Origin: Acetobacter fabarum
GTDB taxonomy: Bacteria > Pseudomonadota > Alphaproteobacteria > Acetobacterales > Acetobacteraceae
Reading direction: 5' to 3'
NCBI RefSeq assembly: GCF_011516925.1
Contig: NZ_WOTG01000007.1
Coordinates: forward strand, 1 to 64,000
DNA length: 64,000 bases
The notes below the pieces were generated by a model that worked only from the letters and a program-made list of their open reading frames with translations, was not told where the DNA came from and made no database searches. The position numbers and the translations under genes were made by a program. Of this stretch, positions 18,748 through 27,712 are shown one piece after another; position 1 is the stretch's first letter; every line of letters begins with the position of its first letter.

Positions 18748-21027
18748 ATGGGGGGCATGCCTGACATGCTACGGCATCCAGCAAGACGGGCTCATATTCT
18801 GGCTCTTATCGGGGCTGGTGTGCTGATTGTGACCTTTGGTGGCATTGGCATAGAACTCGGGAACGACATGGCCCGCCATGGCAACCTGGACCGCCAGAGC
18901 ACGGCCGCAGGTAGTTATTTGCGCGGTGTGCACCACGCCACCAGCAATGCCCGTATCTGCCATTATGCCTTTGAGGCCGAACATAACCCGGCTGATGGCG
19001 AATGTTACCTACAGGCCATTACCCAGCTTTCCGATGCCCGAGCAGGGTTTGACGGCTTCCGCTCCGTGCAGCTGCGTGAAGGAAGCGGGCGCAAGGAAGT
19101 GCTGGGGGTGGTGGAAAAACAGCTCCAGACCATTAGCGCATGGCCCCGATCGGCCGAGGCCATGCCGCAGGGCGGGGCTGCCCTGCTGGCCACACTGGAC
19201 CAGAACCTGTCCGTGCTCAGCCGCGCCAGTACGCTTGATCAGGCGGACCGGGTTGCCAATATGCTGCGCAATACAAGCTGGCAGCGCAGGCTGGCTGTTC
19301 TGGGTATTCTGACTGGTGTGCTGAGCATGATCTCGGCAGGCTGGGTGCTGGACCGCTCCTCTCTTGCTGCCGCACGGGCCGAGGCATCCTCGCGTGATCT
19401 GGCGTTGCGGCTGCGCGCCACGCTGGACAGTCTGAGCCTTGGCGTTGCGGTGTTTGGTGCGGATGGGCGGCTATGGCACTGGAACGAGCAACTGGCCACG
19501 GTGCTTGGTCTGGGCAAGGATTTTTTGCGCACGGGCCTGTCCTACAATGCCCTGAGCGGCATGCTGGTCGTGGATGGCGTGCCCCTGCTGGAACCGTTTG
19601 AACATATTGAGAGCAGCCTGTCCAAAGGGGAGCTGGCACCGCCGGTTGTGGTGGAATGCAAGGGCGGCAATGGTGCGGATCTGGAACTGTGCCGCACGCT
19701 GTTCTTTGCCCCCGATGGTGCAGCCGAACGGCGCGGGTTTGTGCTGACTGCGGCAGATATTACCATGCGCCTGCGCAGTGAGCGCGCTCTGGGCGAGGCA
19801 CAGAAGCTGCGTGCCCTTGGCCAGTTGACCGCAGGCATTGCCCACGACTTTAAAAACCTGCTCACAGTTATTCTGGGTAATCTGGAGCTCGCGGCGGAAT
19901 ATGATCAGCCGGATCAGGTGGAGCAGCGGCAGGAATACCTGTCCGCGGCCACACATGCCGGGCATCGTTCCGAAGCGCTGACCGGGCAGCTCCTCTCCTT
20001 CATGCGCAGGCAGCGTGGGGCACCGGATTCGTTGCGGCTATCGGACCTGTTCTCCTTTCTGGGTGGGTTGCTTGGGCGTGTCATCGGCCCGCGCATTGTG
20101 GTGGAGTGCGGTGTTGTGGCCGATGTGTGGCCTGTCCGCGCAGACCCCGCCCAGCTGGAAAGTGCCGTGCTTAATCTGGCCATCAATGCGCGGGATGCCA
20201 TGCCTTCTGGCGGGCGGCTGCGCATTACGGCGCGGAATGTCACGTTCTCGGTCAATGCTGACCTGATGGGCCTGCCGGTGGAGGAAGGGCGCAGTATCCG
20301 TGTTGTTTCCGATGCCTCCCCCCTGCCTGCGGGGGACTGGGTCCGGCTGGATGTGGTGGATAGCGGTTTTGGCATGACGCGGGAGGTCATGGACCGCCTG
20401 TTCGAACCGTTCTTTACCACCAAGCGCGAGGGAGCGGGTACCGGCCTTGGCATGGCCATGGTTCTGGCTTTTTCCCAGCAGGTGAATGGCCGGGTTGTTG
20501 TGGCAACGGGGCGTGGCAGCGGGACCGAGGTTTCGTTGTGGCTGCCACGCGCCATAACGGCCAGTGCCGGGGCGGAGGCCACGTCAGCCGAGGCCGTGCC
20601 CGCTTTGGCCAGACCCGCCAGCCCGACCCCGCAGGCGCAGGCACGCAGCCTGCAGGTGCTTGTGGTGGAGGATGATGCTGCCATACGCGATATTGTCGTG
20701 ACCATTCTGAGCATGGCAGGCCACAAGGTGCTGGAGGCGGGGGACGGCGAACAGGCGTTTGATACAGCCGCCGGGGTGGAAGGTACGCTTGACCTGCTGG
20801 TGACCGATATTCAGCTCCCCGGCCCGCTTGACGGGGTTACCCTCTCGCGCGTGCTGGTGGAGCGCTACCCTGCTCTGGCCGTGGTGTATATGTCGGGCGA
20901 CCTGACAGCCGATTCCCCCCCGCCGGAGGGGAGCGTGCCCAATGTGCGCCTACTGGCCAAACCTTTCCGCCGCGATGGGCTGATGGAAGCTGTAACCGCG
21001 GCACTGGGTGCGCGCGCGGGGGTCTGA
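18748..21027 (+). CDS. Hybrid sensor histidine kinase/response regulator
   Basis: A 759-residue signalling protein. Helix 1 (residues 15-35) and helix 2 (about 185-205) flank a periplasmic four-helix-like sensor; a PAS domain follows (about 225-345, AVFGADGRLWHWNEQLATVLG). The dimerisation domain has the phospho-acceptor His near 365 in GIAHDFKNLLTVILGN. HATPase boxes: NLAINARDAM, DSGFGM, GAGTGLGMAM. A C-terminal receiver carries the acceptor Asp near 687 in LLVTDIQLPG. No separate regulator gene is adjacent, so its partner is unknown. Confidence 0.93.
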   Translation: MGGMPDMLRHPARRAHILALIGAGVLIVTFGGIGIELGNDMARHGNLDRQSTAAGSYLRGVHHATSNARICHYAFEAEHNPADGECYLQAITQLSDARAGFDGFRSVQLREGSGRKEVLGVVEKQLQTISAWPRSAEAMPQGGAALLATLDQNLSVLSRASTLDQADRVANMLRNTSWQRRLAVLGILTGVLSMISAGWVLDRSSLAAARAEASSRDLALRLRATLDSLSLGVAVFGADGRLWHWNEQLATVLGLGKDFLRTGLSYNALSGMLVVDGVPLLEPFEHIESSLSKGELAPPVVVECKGGNGADLELCRTLFFAPDGAAERRGFVLTAADITMRLRSERALGEAQKLRALGQLTAGIAHDFKNLLTVILGNLELAAEYDQPDQVEQRQEYLSAATHAGHRSEALTGQLLSFMRRQRGAPDSLRLSDLFSFLGGLLGRVIGPRIVVECGVVADVWPVRADPAQLESAVLNLAINARDAMPSGGRLRITARNVTFSVNADLMGLPVEEGRSIRVVSDASPLPAGDWVRLDVVDSGFGMTREVMDRLFEPFFTTKREGAGTGLGMAMVLAFSQQVNGRVVVATGRGSGTEVSLWLPRAITASAGAEATSAEAVPALARPASPTPQAQARSLQVLVVEDDAAIRDIVVTILSMAGHKVLEAGDGEQAFDTAAGVEGTLDLLVTDIQLPGPLDGVTLSRVLVERYPALAVVYMSGDLTADSPPPEGSVPNVRLLAKPFRRDGLMEAVTAALGARAGV

Positions 21028-21186
21028 CCAGCCGGATATTTCCTTGCGGAACGCTCCCGTGCGGGATAGAGCGGGGCCGGTTGCCTCAGAACTGTTCGCC
21101 GGCGGTGCTTGACCTATGGGAATAAGGCAGGATGGAAAACGCGCTTCCACAACGCTGGGCGCATGGATGAAGGATTGTCAAATACC

Positions 21187-21720
21187 ATGACGGGACGTCA
21201 GGATATCGACCTTAAGGATTACATCCGTCACATTCCCGATTTTCCCAAGCCGGGTATTTTGTTCTACGATATTTCAACCCTGATGCGGAACCCCGACGCA
21301 TGGCAGATTGCCATGGGCCGCCTGACGCGCCAGATTGCTCCCTTGCAGCCCGACCTGCTGGCCGCAGTGGAATCCCGCGGGTTCCTGACCGCCGCCCCGA
21401 TTGCCGACCGCATGGGCTGCGGCATGCTCATGCTGCGTAAAAGCGGCAAACTGCCGGGCAAGACAATCTCGCACACCTATGAGCTGGAATATGGCTCCGA
21501 CACGCTTGAAATTCAGGCTGATGCCGTCAAGCCCGGTCAGCGCGTTGTGGTCATGGATGACCTGCTGGCAACCGGTGGCACGCTCGCTGCCTCCATCGAC
21601 CTGCTGCGTAAAGCCGGGGCCGAGGTTGTTGGCGCATCCGTGCTGGTTGAACTGACAGGCCTTGGCGGCCGCGACAAGCTGGACACGACTGTAACAAGCC
21701 TGCTGTCCTACGAAGACTAA
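21187..21720 (+). CDS. apt: Adenine phosphoribosyltransferase
   Basis: A 177-residue purine salvage enzyme that makes AMP from adenine and [23 protein letters not shown] is the classic N-terminal Apt segment, [15 protein letters not shown] binds substrate, [11 protein letters not shown] is the flexible loop, and [13 protein letters not shown] is the PRPP-binding motif. The frame is open back to 21109; ATG 21187 is favoured since it gives the family length, with AAGGA about 12 bases upstream. ATG 21163 is an alternative. Confidence 0.95.
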   Translation: MTGRQDIDLKDYIRHIPDFPKPGILFYDISTLMRNPDAWQIAMGRLTRQIAPLQPDLLAAVESRGFLTAAPIADRMGCGMLMLRKSGKLPGKTISHTYELEYGSDTLEIQADAVKPGQRVVVMDDLLATGGTLAASIDLLRKAGAEVVGASVLVELTGLGGRDKLDTTVTSLLSYED

Positions 21721-21872
21721 AAGCGGACGACGTTTTTTTGTATGCCATGTCCTGTGCGTAACGCTGGGTGCAGGACAGGGCATACGAGGTGTGAATACGC
21801 TTTTGGGCTTCTTTGGGGTAAGAAGAAGCAGATGGCAGTCTCTCTGATCAGTCCTGACCGGCAGAACGCGGC

Positions 21873-24107
21873 ATGAAGGCTGCGGCGTTTTCATTTGGCC
21901 AGTTCTGTCAGGCCTTCAAAACCATTGTCCGGCAGGCGCTCGAGGGGGGAGGCCCCCCGCGTGACCTGAGCAGGCTGCGCTGGCTGTTTGCCCCTAACCT
22001 GCTGTCTTTCGGGTATGCGCTCCGGACCACCATATCGTCCCTTATAGCTCTTGGCATTGCCCTGTGGTGGGAGTTGGGGAGCCCGCAATGGGCCGCCCTG
22101 ACCGTGTGGATGGTGGCACAGGGCACGCGCGGCAAGTCCATTGCCAAGGCGCGGTGGCATATGTTTGGCATGGTGGTGGGCACATTGTGTGCGCTTATCC
22201 TTGTCGGGAGCATGCCGCAGTCCCCGCTGCTCTATATTTTCTGGCTTGCGGTGGGTATTGGCGGGTTCTGCTTTGTGGGCACCCTGCTGCCCGGCCCTGC
22301 CAGCATGACCAATTACCGTATTCATGGCATGCGGGCCTCGGGTTTTACCTACGCCATTATCGCGCTTGATGGGGCAGCTGCCCCGGACCAGATTTTCCAT
22401 ATCGCCATGGCGCGCGCCACGTATATTACACTGGGCATTGTGGTGGAAACCACCATATCCTCCCTGTTCCAGTACCGGCTTGGCCTGCGGGCCAGAAACA
22501 GACTTGCCACCAATTTTGTGCAGGCACTTGATGGTGCCGTGCCAGCACTTGTGCGCCTGCTTGGGGGGGACCGCCGCGCGGTTGCCAATTCCCCCGACGT
22601 GTTCACCACCATTGTTGGCCTGAGCGATCAGGTCGAGTTTGCGGAAGTGGAAATGGGCGAGCACCAGCACGAGGGCGACCATGCCCGTGCTGCCCTTGCC
22701 GCCATAGCCGTGCTTATGTCCCGTGGGCTGGACCTTGGTGCCCTGCTCTCCATGCCTGAAAGTCAGGGTAAGGAGTATTTGCAGGTTGCACAGCAGGTGG
22801 CCGGGTTTTTAAAGACCATTCCCCAGCGCCTGACGGATGAGTCGCCTGTGGCCCCGGTCCTGCGGGATCTGACCGCTCTGCGCGCCACCTGTACCCAGCT
22901 TGCGGCGACCTGCCTTGAGCAGGAGATGATAGCGGCCACCAACCCGCCTATTGATGTGGCACAGGAGAGTAGCCTCTCGCGCGAGGGGCAGCTGCTCCAC
23001 AAGCTGGGTGCCATTCTGGATGAGTTGCAACAGGCCATTGAACAGTTCGAGATGAGCCGCAACCCGACGCCGCATGACCACTTCAGGTACCCCATGCGCA
23101 GTTACCGGGATTGGCGCATGGCCTTTACCAACAGCCTGCGGGCCTCGGTCACTATTTTTGCTTCGGGGCTGATCTGGATTACAACGGGCTGGACCGACGG
23201 GCTGACATTCATGATGTTTGTCTCCATTGTCTGTGCCCTGTTCTCCACGCTGGAGCAGCCTGCACTGGCCACGCAGGCGTTTTTGCACGGCACGATTTTT
23301 GTTGTGGGCATGAGCGGGCTGCTTGATCTGTGGGTCATCGCCCAGCCAACAATCTACGAAACACTGGCCCTGTGTCTGGCCGTGCCCATGCTGGTGGGGG
23401 GGCTGGCCTTTGCGTGGCCCCCGCTCATACTGGCGGCAGTTGCGTATAACCTGTTCCTGCCCATTCTTATCGGCCCGATGAATCAGGGCCGGATGGACGA
23501 AATCCTGTTTTTCAACACCGCGCTGCCGCTGTTTCTGGCCATGGTTTTTTCCATGTGGATGTACCGGCTCTTCCTGCCGTTTGACCCGGATGGCCTGCGG
23601 TGGGATCTGCGCGTGAGTATTCTGCGCCGCCTGCGCAGGCTGGCCCAGCACCGTGCCGCCCCCCCCATGACCGAAGTGATCGGCCGCGGGGTGGATGGCT
23701 TTGTCCGGCTGGCATCCATGACAACAGATGATGGCAACACCTACGTGCGTGACCGGTATGTAAGCGGTGTGCTCTCGGGCATGACCATAGAGCTTAACCT
23801 TTTGCGCCTGCGCGTTATTCTGGGGCGCAATATTCTGCCAGCTGATGCCCGGCACGCCACACAGGCCATGATGAACCGCATGCAGCAGTTTTCTGGCCGG
23901 TATGGTGGGCAGTATGGCCGCACAGCACGGGCAGCGGCTCTGGCGGTGGAATACCTCTCGCGCATGGAGCAGGCCGAAACCAACCTGTCCGTGCGCGAGG
24001 AAATGCTGCGTGTGCTGGCCAGCCTGCATGTGATTGCAACGGAACTTAAAGAAAATCAGGCGTTCTTTGACGCATCCTCCCCTTATCTGGACAAGGCGTT
24101 TACCTGA
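21873..24107 (+). CDS. FUSC/AaeB-type inner membrane transporter
   Basis: A 744-residue protein with two similar halves, each a bundle of hydrophobic helices followed by a cytoplasmic helical domain. The first bundle (about 40-190) contains PQWAALTVWMVAQGTRGKSIAKARWHMFG-type sequence, with the motif RxxGTxxG-like segment MFGMVVGTL; the second bundle is at about 415-570. This matches the FUSC superfamily, which includes p-hydroxybenzoate exporter AaeB. No AaeA-like fusion protein is beside it. Possible substrates are aromatic or other organic acids, an inference from the family. Confidence 0.82.
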   Translation: MKAAAFSFGQFCQAFKTIVRQALEGGGPPRDLSRLRWLFAPNLLSFGYALRTTISSLIALGIALWWELGSPQWAALTVWMVAQGTRGKSIAKARWHMFGMVVGTLCALILVGSMPQSPLLYIFWLAVGIGGFCFVGTLLPGPASMTNYRIHGMRASGFTYAIIALDGAAAPDQIFHIAMARATYITLGIVVETTISSLFQYRLGLRARNRLATNFVQALDGAVPALVRLLGGDRRAVANSPDVFTTIVGLSDQVEFAEVEMGEHQHEGDHARAALAAIAVLMSRGLDLGALLSMPESQGKEYLQVAQQVAGFLKTIPQRLTDESPVAPVLRDLTALRATCTQLAATCLEQEMIAATNPPIDVAQESSLSREGQLLHKLGAILDELQQAIEQFEMSRNPTPHDHFRYPMRSYRDWRMAFTNSLRASVTIFASGLIWITTGWTDGLTFMMFVSIVCALFSTLEQPALATQAFLHGTIFVVGMSGLLDLWVIAQPTIYETLALCLAVPMLVGGLAFAWPPLILAAVAYNLFLPILIGPMNQGRMDEILFFNTALPLFLAMVFSMWMYRLFLPFDPDGLRWDLRVSILRRLRRLAQHRAAPPMTEVIGRGVDGFVRLASMTTDDGNTYVRDRYVSGVLSGMTIELNLLRLRVILGRNILPADARHATQAMMNRMQQFSGRYGGQYGRTARAAALAVEYLSRMEQAETNLSVREEMLRVLASLHVIATELKENQAFFDASSPYLDKAFT

Positions 24108-24156
24108 ACGCAAGGTAGGCCAGTTACGGCGGAGCCGGTCATAAGGGAGAAACATC

Positions 24157-25455
24157 ATGCCAGATGCAGGAGTTGCATGGGATAACGCGCGGGCCAGAAC
24201 CCTGCTGCGCTCCATGTTTGATGCCGCCGTAGCCAGTGCAGACCCGTTTGTGGTGCTGGCCAAACACCTGCCCCCCAAACCCAAAGGGCGCTGTATTGTG
24301 GTGGGGGCTGGCAAGGCCTCGGCGGCAATGGCCGCAGCCCTGGAAGCCGCCTGGCCCGATGTGCCGCTTGAGGGTGTGGTGGTCACGCGTGACGGGCATG
24401 CCGCCCCGACCCGGCATGTGCGTATTCTGGAAGCCTCCCACCCTGTCCCCGATGCCCGGAGCGAGGCAGCCGCCCGCGCCATTATGCATGCCGTAACGGG
24501 GCTTGGGCCGGATGATCTGGTGATTGCCCTTGTATCGGGCGGGGGGTCGTCCCTTCTGGCGTTGCCCGCGCCGGGGCTGACGCTGGAAGATAAGCGCCTT
24601 GTCGGGCGGCAACTGCTGCATTCTGGCGCGACCATTACGGAAATGAACACCGTGCGGCGCTACCTGTCCGCCATCAAAGGGGGGCGGCTGGCACAGGCTG
24701 CCAGCCCTGCACAGGTGCTGACACTGGTGATCAGTGACGTGCCGGGGGATGATCCATCGGTGATTGCCAGCGGGCCAACCGTGCCGCCATCAGGCACGGC
24801 GGCGGATGCGCTGCGGATTGTGGAGCGGTATGGGCTGGACCTTTCCCCCACTGTGCGGGGGGTGCTGGAGCAGGCTGTGGCAAACCAGCAGGACCATAAA
24901 CCTGTAGCGGACCCGCGCAACCGTGTAGTGCTGATTGCCACTCCGCTTATGGCGCTTATGGCCGCAGCAGATGTTGCGCGGCAGCAGGGCGTGACCCCGC
25001 TTATGCTGGGTGATGCACTGGAGGGGGAAAGTCAGGTTGCCGGTATTCTGCTGGGTGGCATGGCACGTTCCGTGCATGCGCATGGTCTGCCCGTTCCCTC
25101 GCCTGCGGTGTTGTTAAGCGGGGGGGAAACAACCGTGACCATCCGCGCGGGGGAAGGGACTGGCAAAGGCGGGCGGAATACGGAGTTCCTGCTCTCCTGC
25201 GCGCATTTTCTGGGTGGGGAGAGTGGTATCTGGGGGCTGGCAGGCGATAGTGATGGCATAGACGGCACGGAAGATGCCGCCGGTGCCATTTTTGCCCCCG
25301 ATACACTAGCCCGTGCAGCGCAGGCGGGCTGCATGCCTGAGCCATTCCTGCGGAACCATGACAGCTACAGTTTTTTCAAGGCGGTGGATGATCTGCTCAT
25401 GACCGGGCCAACGCTGACCAATGTCAATGATATCCGCCTGCTCCTGATTACCTGA
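24157..25455 (+). CDS. Glycerate 2-kinase (DUF4147/MOFRL family)
   Basis: A 432-residue protein with the N-terminal DUF4147 domain (KGRCIVVGAGKASAAMAAAL; LVSGGGSSLLALPAPG; MNTVRRYLSAIKGGRLA) and the C-terminal MOFRL domain (LSGGETTVTIRAGEGTGKGG, GLAGDSDGIDGTEDAAGA). These enzymes phosphorylate D-glycerate at C2 in glycerate, tartrate and serine-cycle metabolism. AAGGGAGA precedes the ATG at good spacing. No glyoxylate-pathway neighbours are present, so its metabolic setting is open. Confidence 0.92.
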   Translation: MPDAGVAWDNARARTLLRSMFDAAVASADPFVVLAKHLPPKPKGRCIVVGAGKASAAMAAALEAAWPDVPLEGVVVTRDGHAAPTRHVRILEASHPVPDARSEAAARAIMHAVTGLGPDDLVIALVSGGGSSLLALPAPGLTLEDKRLVGRQLLHSGATITEMNTVRRYLSAIKGGRLAQAASPAQVLTLVISDVPGDDPSVIASGPTVPPSGTAADALRIVERYGLDLSPTVRGVLEQAVANQQDHKPVADPRNRVVLIATPLMALMAAADVARQQGVTPLMLGDALEGESQVAGILLGGMARSVHAHGLPVPSPAVLLSGGETTVTIRAGEGTGKGGRNTEFLLSCAHFLGGESGIWGLAGDSDGIDGTEDAAGAIFAPDTLARAAQAGCMPEPFLRNHDSYSFFKAVDDLLMTGPTLTNVNDIRLLLIT

Positions 25456-25466
25456 AAAATCCGGGC

Positions 25467-26063
25467 TTAGTCCTGCAATGCGCGGGCGACCTCGCGGCGC
25501 AGGGCGGGAAGAACGGTTGCCCCGAATGCAGGTGTGCGCCGCTCCCACGCCCCTGTGCGCCATGATGGATGGGGGAGGGGGAAGTAGGTAGGCAAAAACT
25601 CTTCAAACCGCATAACCCGGTCAAACACCCCGCCTTTGCCCAGCACATAATTCTGCGCATAGGAGCCTACCAGCAGGGTCAGCCGGATATTGGGCAGATG
25701 TTCCAGAATGCGTTTGCGCCATAAAGGCGCACATTCCGGCCTTGGGGGGCGGTCTCCCCCTTTTGGCAGCACGCCGGGGTAGCATAGCCCCATGGGTACA
25801 ATGGCGACTTTTTCCGTATCGTAAAAAAGGCTGCGGTCCATGCCCAGCCACGCCCGCAGGCGATCGCCCGAGGCATCGTTAAAGGGGATTCCCGTTTCAT
25901 GGACCTTGGTGCCGGGAGCCTGCCCCGCAATCAGCAACCGTGCGCGGGGGGAGATATGGAGCACCGGGCGTGGCCCAAGTGGCAGGGCATGGGCACAGGC
26001 CGAGCAGGCGCGGACCTGCTTGAGCAGTGCGTGTAACTGGTGGTCCGTTTCTGTGTGCGCCAG
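25467..26063 (-). CDS. Uracil-DNA glycosylase family protein with non-ATG start
   Basis: A single-domain UDG-superfamily protein. LLIAGQAPGTKVHETGIPF is the substrate-pocket motif and LPHPSW near the end is the second catalytic region. In-frame ATG/GTG/TTG codons occur only from GTG 25964, but sequence upstream clearly continues the protein: LLKQVRACSACAHALPLGPR contains a CxxC pair and the GPRPVL run that leads into the glycosylase core. AGGAG lies eight bases before a CTG at 26063 and five before an ATT at 26066, so translation probably starts there (198 residues). The family may remove uracil or act on other bases; the exact activity is unknown. Confidence 0.8.
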   Translation of the reverse strand: MAHTETDHQLHALLKQVRACSACAHALPLGPRPVLHISPRARLLIAGQAPGTKVHETGIPFNDASGDRLRAWLGMDRSLFYDTEKVAIVPMGLCYPGVLPKGGDRPPRPECAPLWRKRILEHLPNIRLTLLVGSYAQNYVLGKGGVFDRVMRFEEFLPTYFPLPHPSWRTGAWERRTPAFGATVLPALRREVARALQD

Positions 26064-26126
26064 AATCTGGGCTCCTGCTGGTTCCGGGGTGGGGTATCCC
26101 TTTGTCCCGGAATGGGTGGGTGCTTT

Positions 26127-27593
26127 TTATGTGTGGTTGGAAAGTCTGGAAAAAAGGGCTGGAATGTCTTCTTCCGATATTTCTCCATAACCATGGGACA
26201 CAAGGTTAGGCAGGTCCGGCAGGCCCGGGTGGGAGCGGCTGCTGGCTGCGGCATAATTACCGGGGAAGCGGATTCCTGCTTTTTCCGCCTCGGTCAGGAA
26301 AGGCTGCACCTTGCCGAACCCACCGGGCAGGAACCAGCTCAGGCGGGGGGCATGCTCTGTGCCGCAGAATTCCATACGGCCAAAAAACCGTTCCAATGCG
26401 GCCATAAAAACCTCTCTGCGGCGCATCATAACCACCCGTGTACGGCGCAGGGCATTGTCCAGCTCGCCCGAGTCCAGCATGCGGGCCAGAGCTTCCTGCT
26501 CCAGCCAGGGCAGACCGTTCCCCGTAAGCAGCTTGGCCTCCAGCACGGCTGGCAGGAAGGACCAGGGGACGACCAGATACCCAAGCATCAGCCCGCCACC
26601 AAGGCAGGGAGCAAACAGGCCCGCATGGAGCAGGTTGCGCCCCCCTGTAAGGGAGAGAAGGGATGGGATCGGTTTTTTTTCAAACGAGAGCAGGTCATAC
26701 ATCGCTTCTTCAAACACAAGGCAGCGGTCCTGCATGGCCAGTGCTGCAATATGTTTGCGACGCGGCAGCGAAAGCGTGACATTGGTCGGGATGTGGCACC
26801 CCGGATTAACGCATAAAAGGCGTGCCTGCTCGGGGGCCAGATCAGCCAGCTTGATCCCCTTGCGGTCAATTGCGCCGTTAATCACGTGCATGCCCAGTTT
26901 TTCGTATAACTGGCGTTTTCCCGGGTAGCATGGGTCTTCAAGAATCACATGGTCGCCGGTTTTAAGCAGGGCATGTGCGATAATGGAATGCGCTTGCTGT
27001 AGCCCCGTAACAATAATGATTTGCTGCGGGTCAATGGTGACGCCGTGGCGTAAATGCAGCCACCGGGCCAGCGTTGAACGCAGGAAGGGCAGCCCGGCAT
27101 TGGGCTGGAACTCGCCCCCCCGTTTCCAGTTATCGCGCAGCAGCAGGCGTTCGATGGTTTTTTGCCATGCGGGAAAACGATAAAGTGGCATGTTGCTGCC
27201 AAAACCGAGGTTAAAGACTCCATCGGGTGTTTGGCGTTCCTGTGCCGGGTCTCCAATAAAAGCCTGACCGGGCCATGATGGCTCCCCAAGGGATGCGGCC
27301 GCGGCACCGCGTTCGTTCCCCAGCTGCGCAACGGAGCTGGTGCTGCATGGTGGTGTGGGGTGGATGAATGTCCCGCGTGAAGGGCGCGTCTGCAAATACC
27401 CTTCCGTTTCCAGATGTTCAAAAACAAGCACGACCGTATTGCGTGACACGCCCCAGCGTACGGATGCCTCCCTTATGCCCGGCAGAGGGGTGTTAGGGCG
27501 CAGCATGCCAGAGGCAATAGCGGCAATAATCTGCCGCATAATCTGTTTTTGCAGCCCTTCGCGGGCATTGCGGTCAAGCTGGGGCACAAACAT
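26127..27593 (-). CDS. MocR-like GntR regulator with degenerate aminotransferase domain
   Basis: A 488-residue protein with an N-terminal GntR winged helix (residues 10-75: LRPNTPLPGIREASVRWGVSRNTVVLVFEHLE) and a fold-type-I aminotransferase domain. In active MocR proteins the PLP lysine lies in the motif SKTLFPGLRLGY; the aligned stretch here reads APCLGGGLMLGY (about residue 327), without lysine. The EDDYD motif is replaced by EEAMY and the usual C-terminal arginine aligns with serine. It may sense a ligand without PLP. It is divergent from the TonB receptor, 119 bases away, and probably regulates that operon. Confidence 0.85.
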   Translation of the reverse strand: MFVPQLDRNAREGLQKQIMRQIIAAIASGMLRPNTPLPGIREASVRWGVSRNTVVLVFEHLETEGYLQTRPSRGTFIHPTPPCSTSSVAQLGNERGAAAASLGEPSWPGQAFIGDPAQERQTPDGVFNLGFGSNMPLYRFPAWQKTIERLLLRDNWKRGGEFQPNAGLPFLRSTLARWLHLRHGVTIDPQQIIIVTGLQQAHSIIAHALLKTGDHVILEDPCYPGKRQLYEKLGMHVINGAIDRKGIKLADLAPEQARLLCVNPGCHIPTNVTLSLPRRKHIAALAMQDRCLVFEEAMYDLLSFEKKPIPSLLSLTGGRNLLHAGLFAPCLGGGLMLGYLVVPWSFLPAVLEAKLLTGNGLPWLEQEALARMLDSGELDNALRRTRVVMMRRREVFMAALERFFGRMEFCGTEHAPRLSWFLPGGFGKVQPFLTEAEKAGIRFPGNYAAASSRSHPGLPDLPNLVSHGYGEISEEDIPALFSRLSNHT

Positions 27594-27712
27594 GCGGGCC
27601 TACTTTCATGCGCATATTGCACTATTTAATATCGTTTAAACCGTACCCATAAAAATTATAAAAGCCGTCACTGTCGTAAAATGCAACGAATTAATACTAA
27701 TCAAAATAGTAA
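27594..27712. promoter_or_regulatory. Divergent intergenic region between the MocR-like gene and the TonB receptor
   Basis: An AT-rich 119-base gap that must hold the promoters of both the regulator (minus) and the receptor operon (plus). A TTTAATATCGTTTAAAC stretch with partial dyad symmetry lies near 27625-27641 and is a possible operator. No single box is compelling by eye. Confidence 0.4.

Noticed and set aside
22809..24650. 613-codon minus-strand frame opposite the FUSC and glycerate kinase genes
   Set aside because: It crosses two well-supported genes and has composition typical of a reverse-frame shadow.
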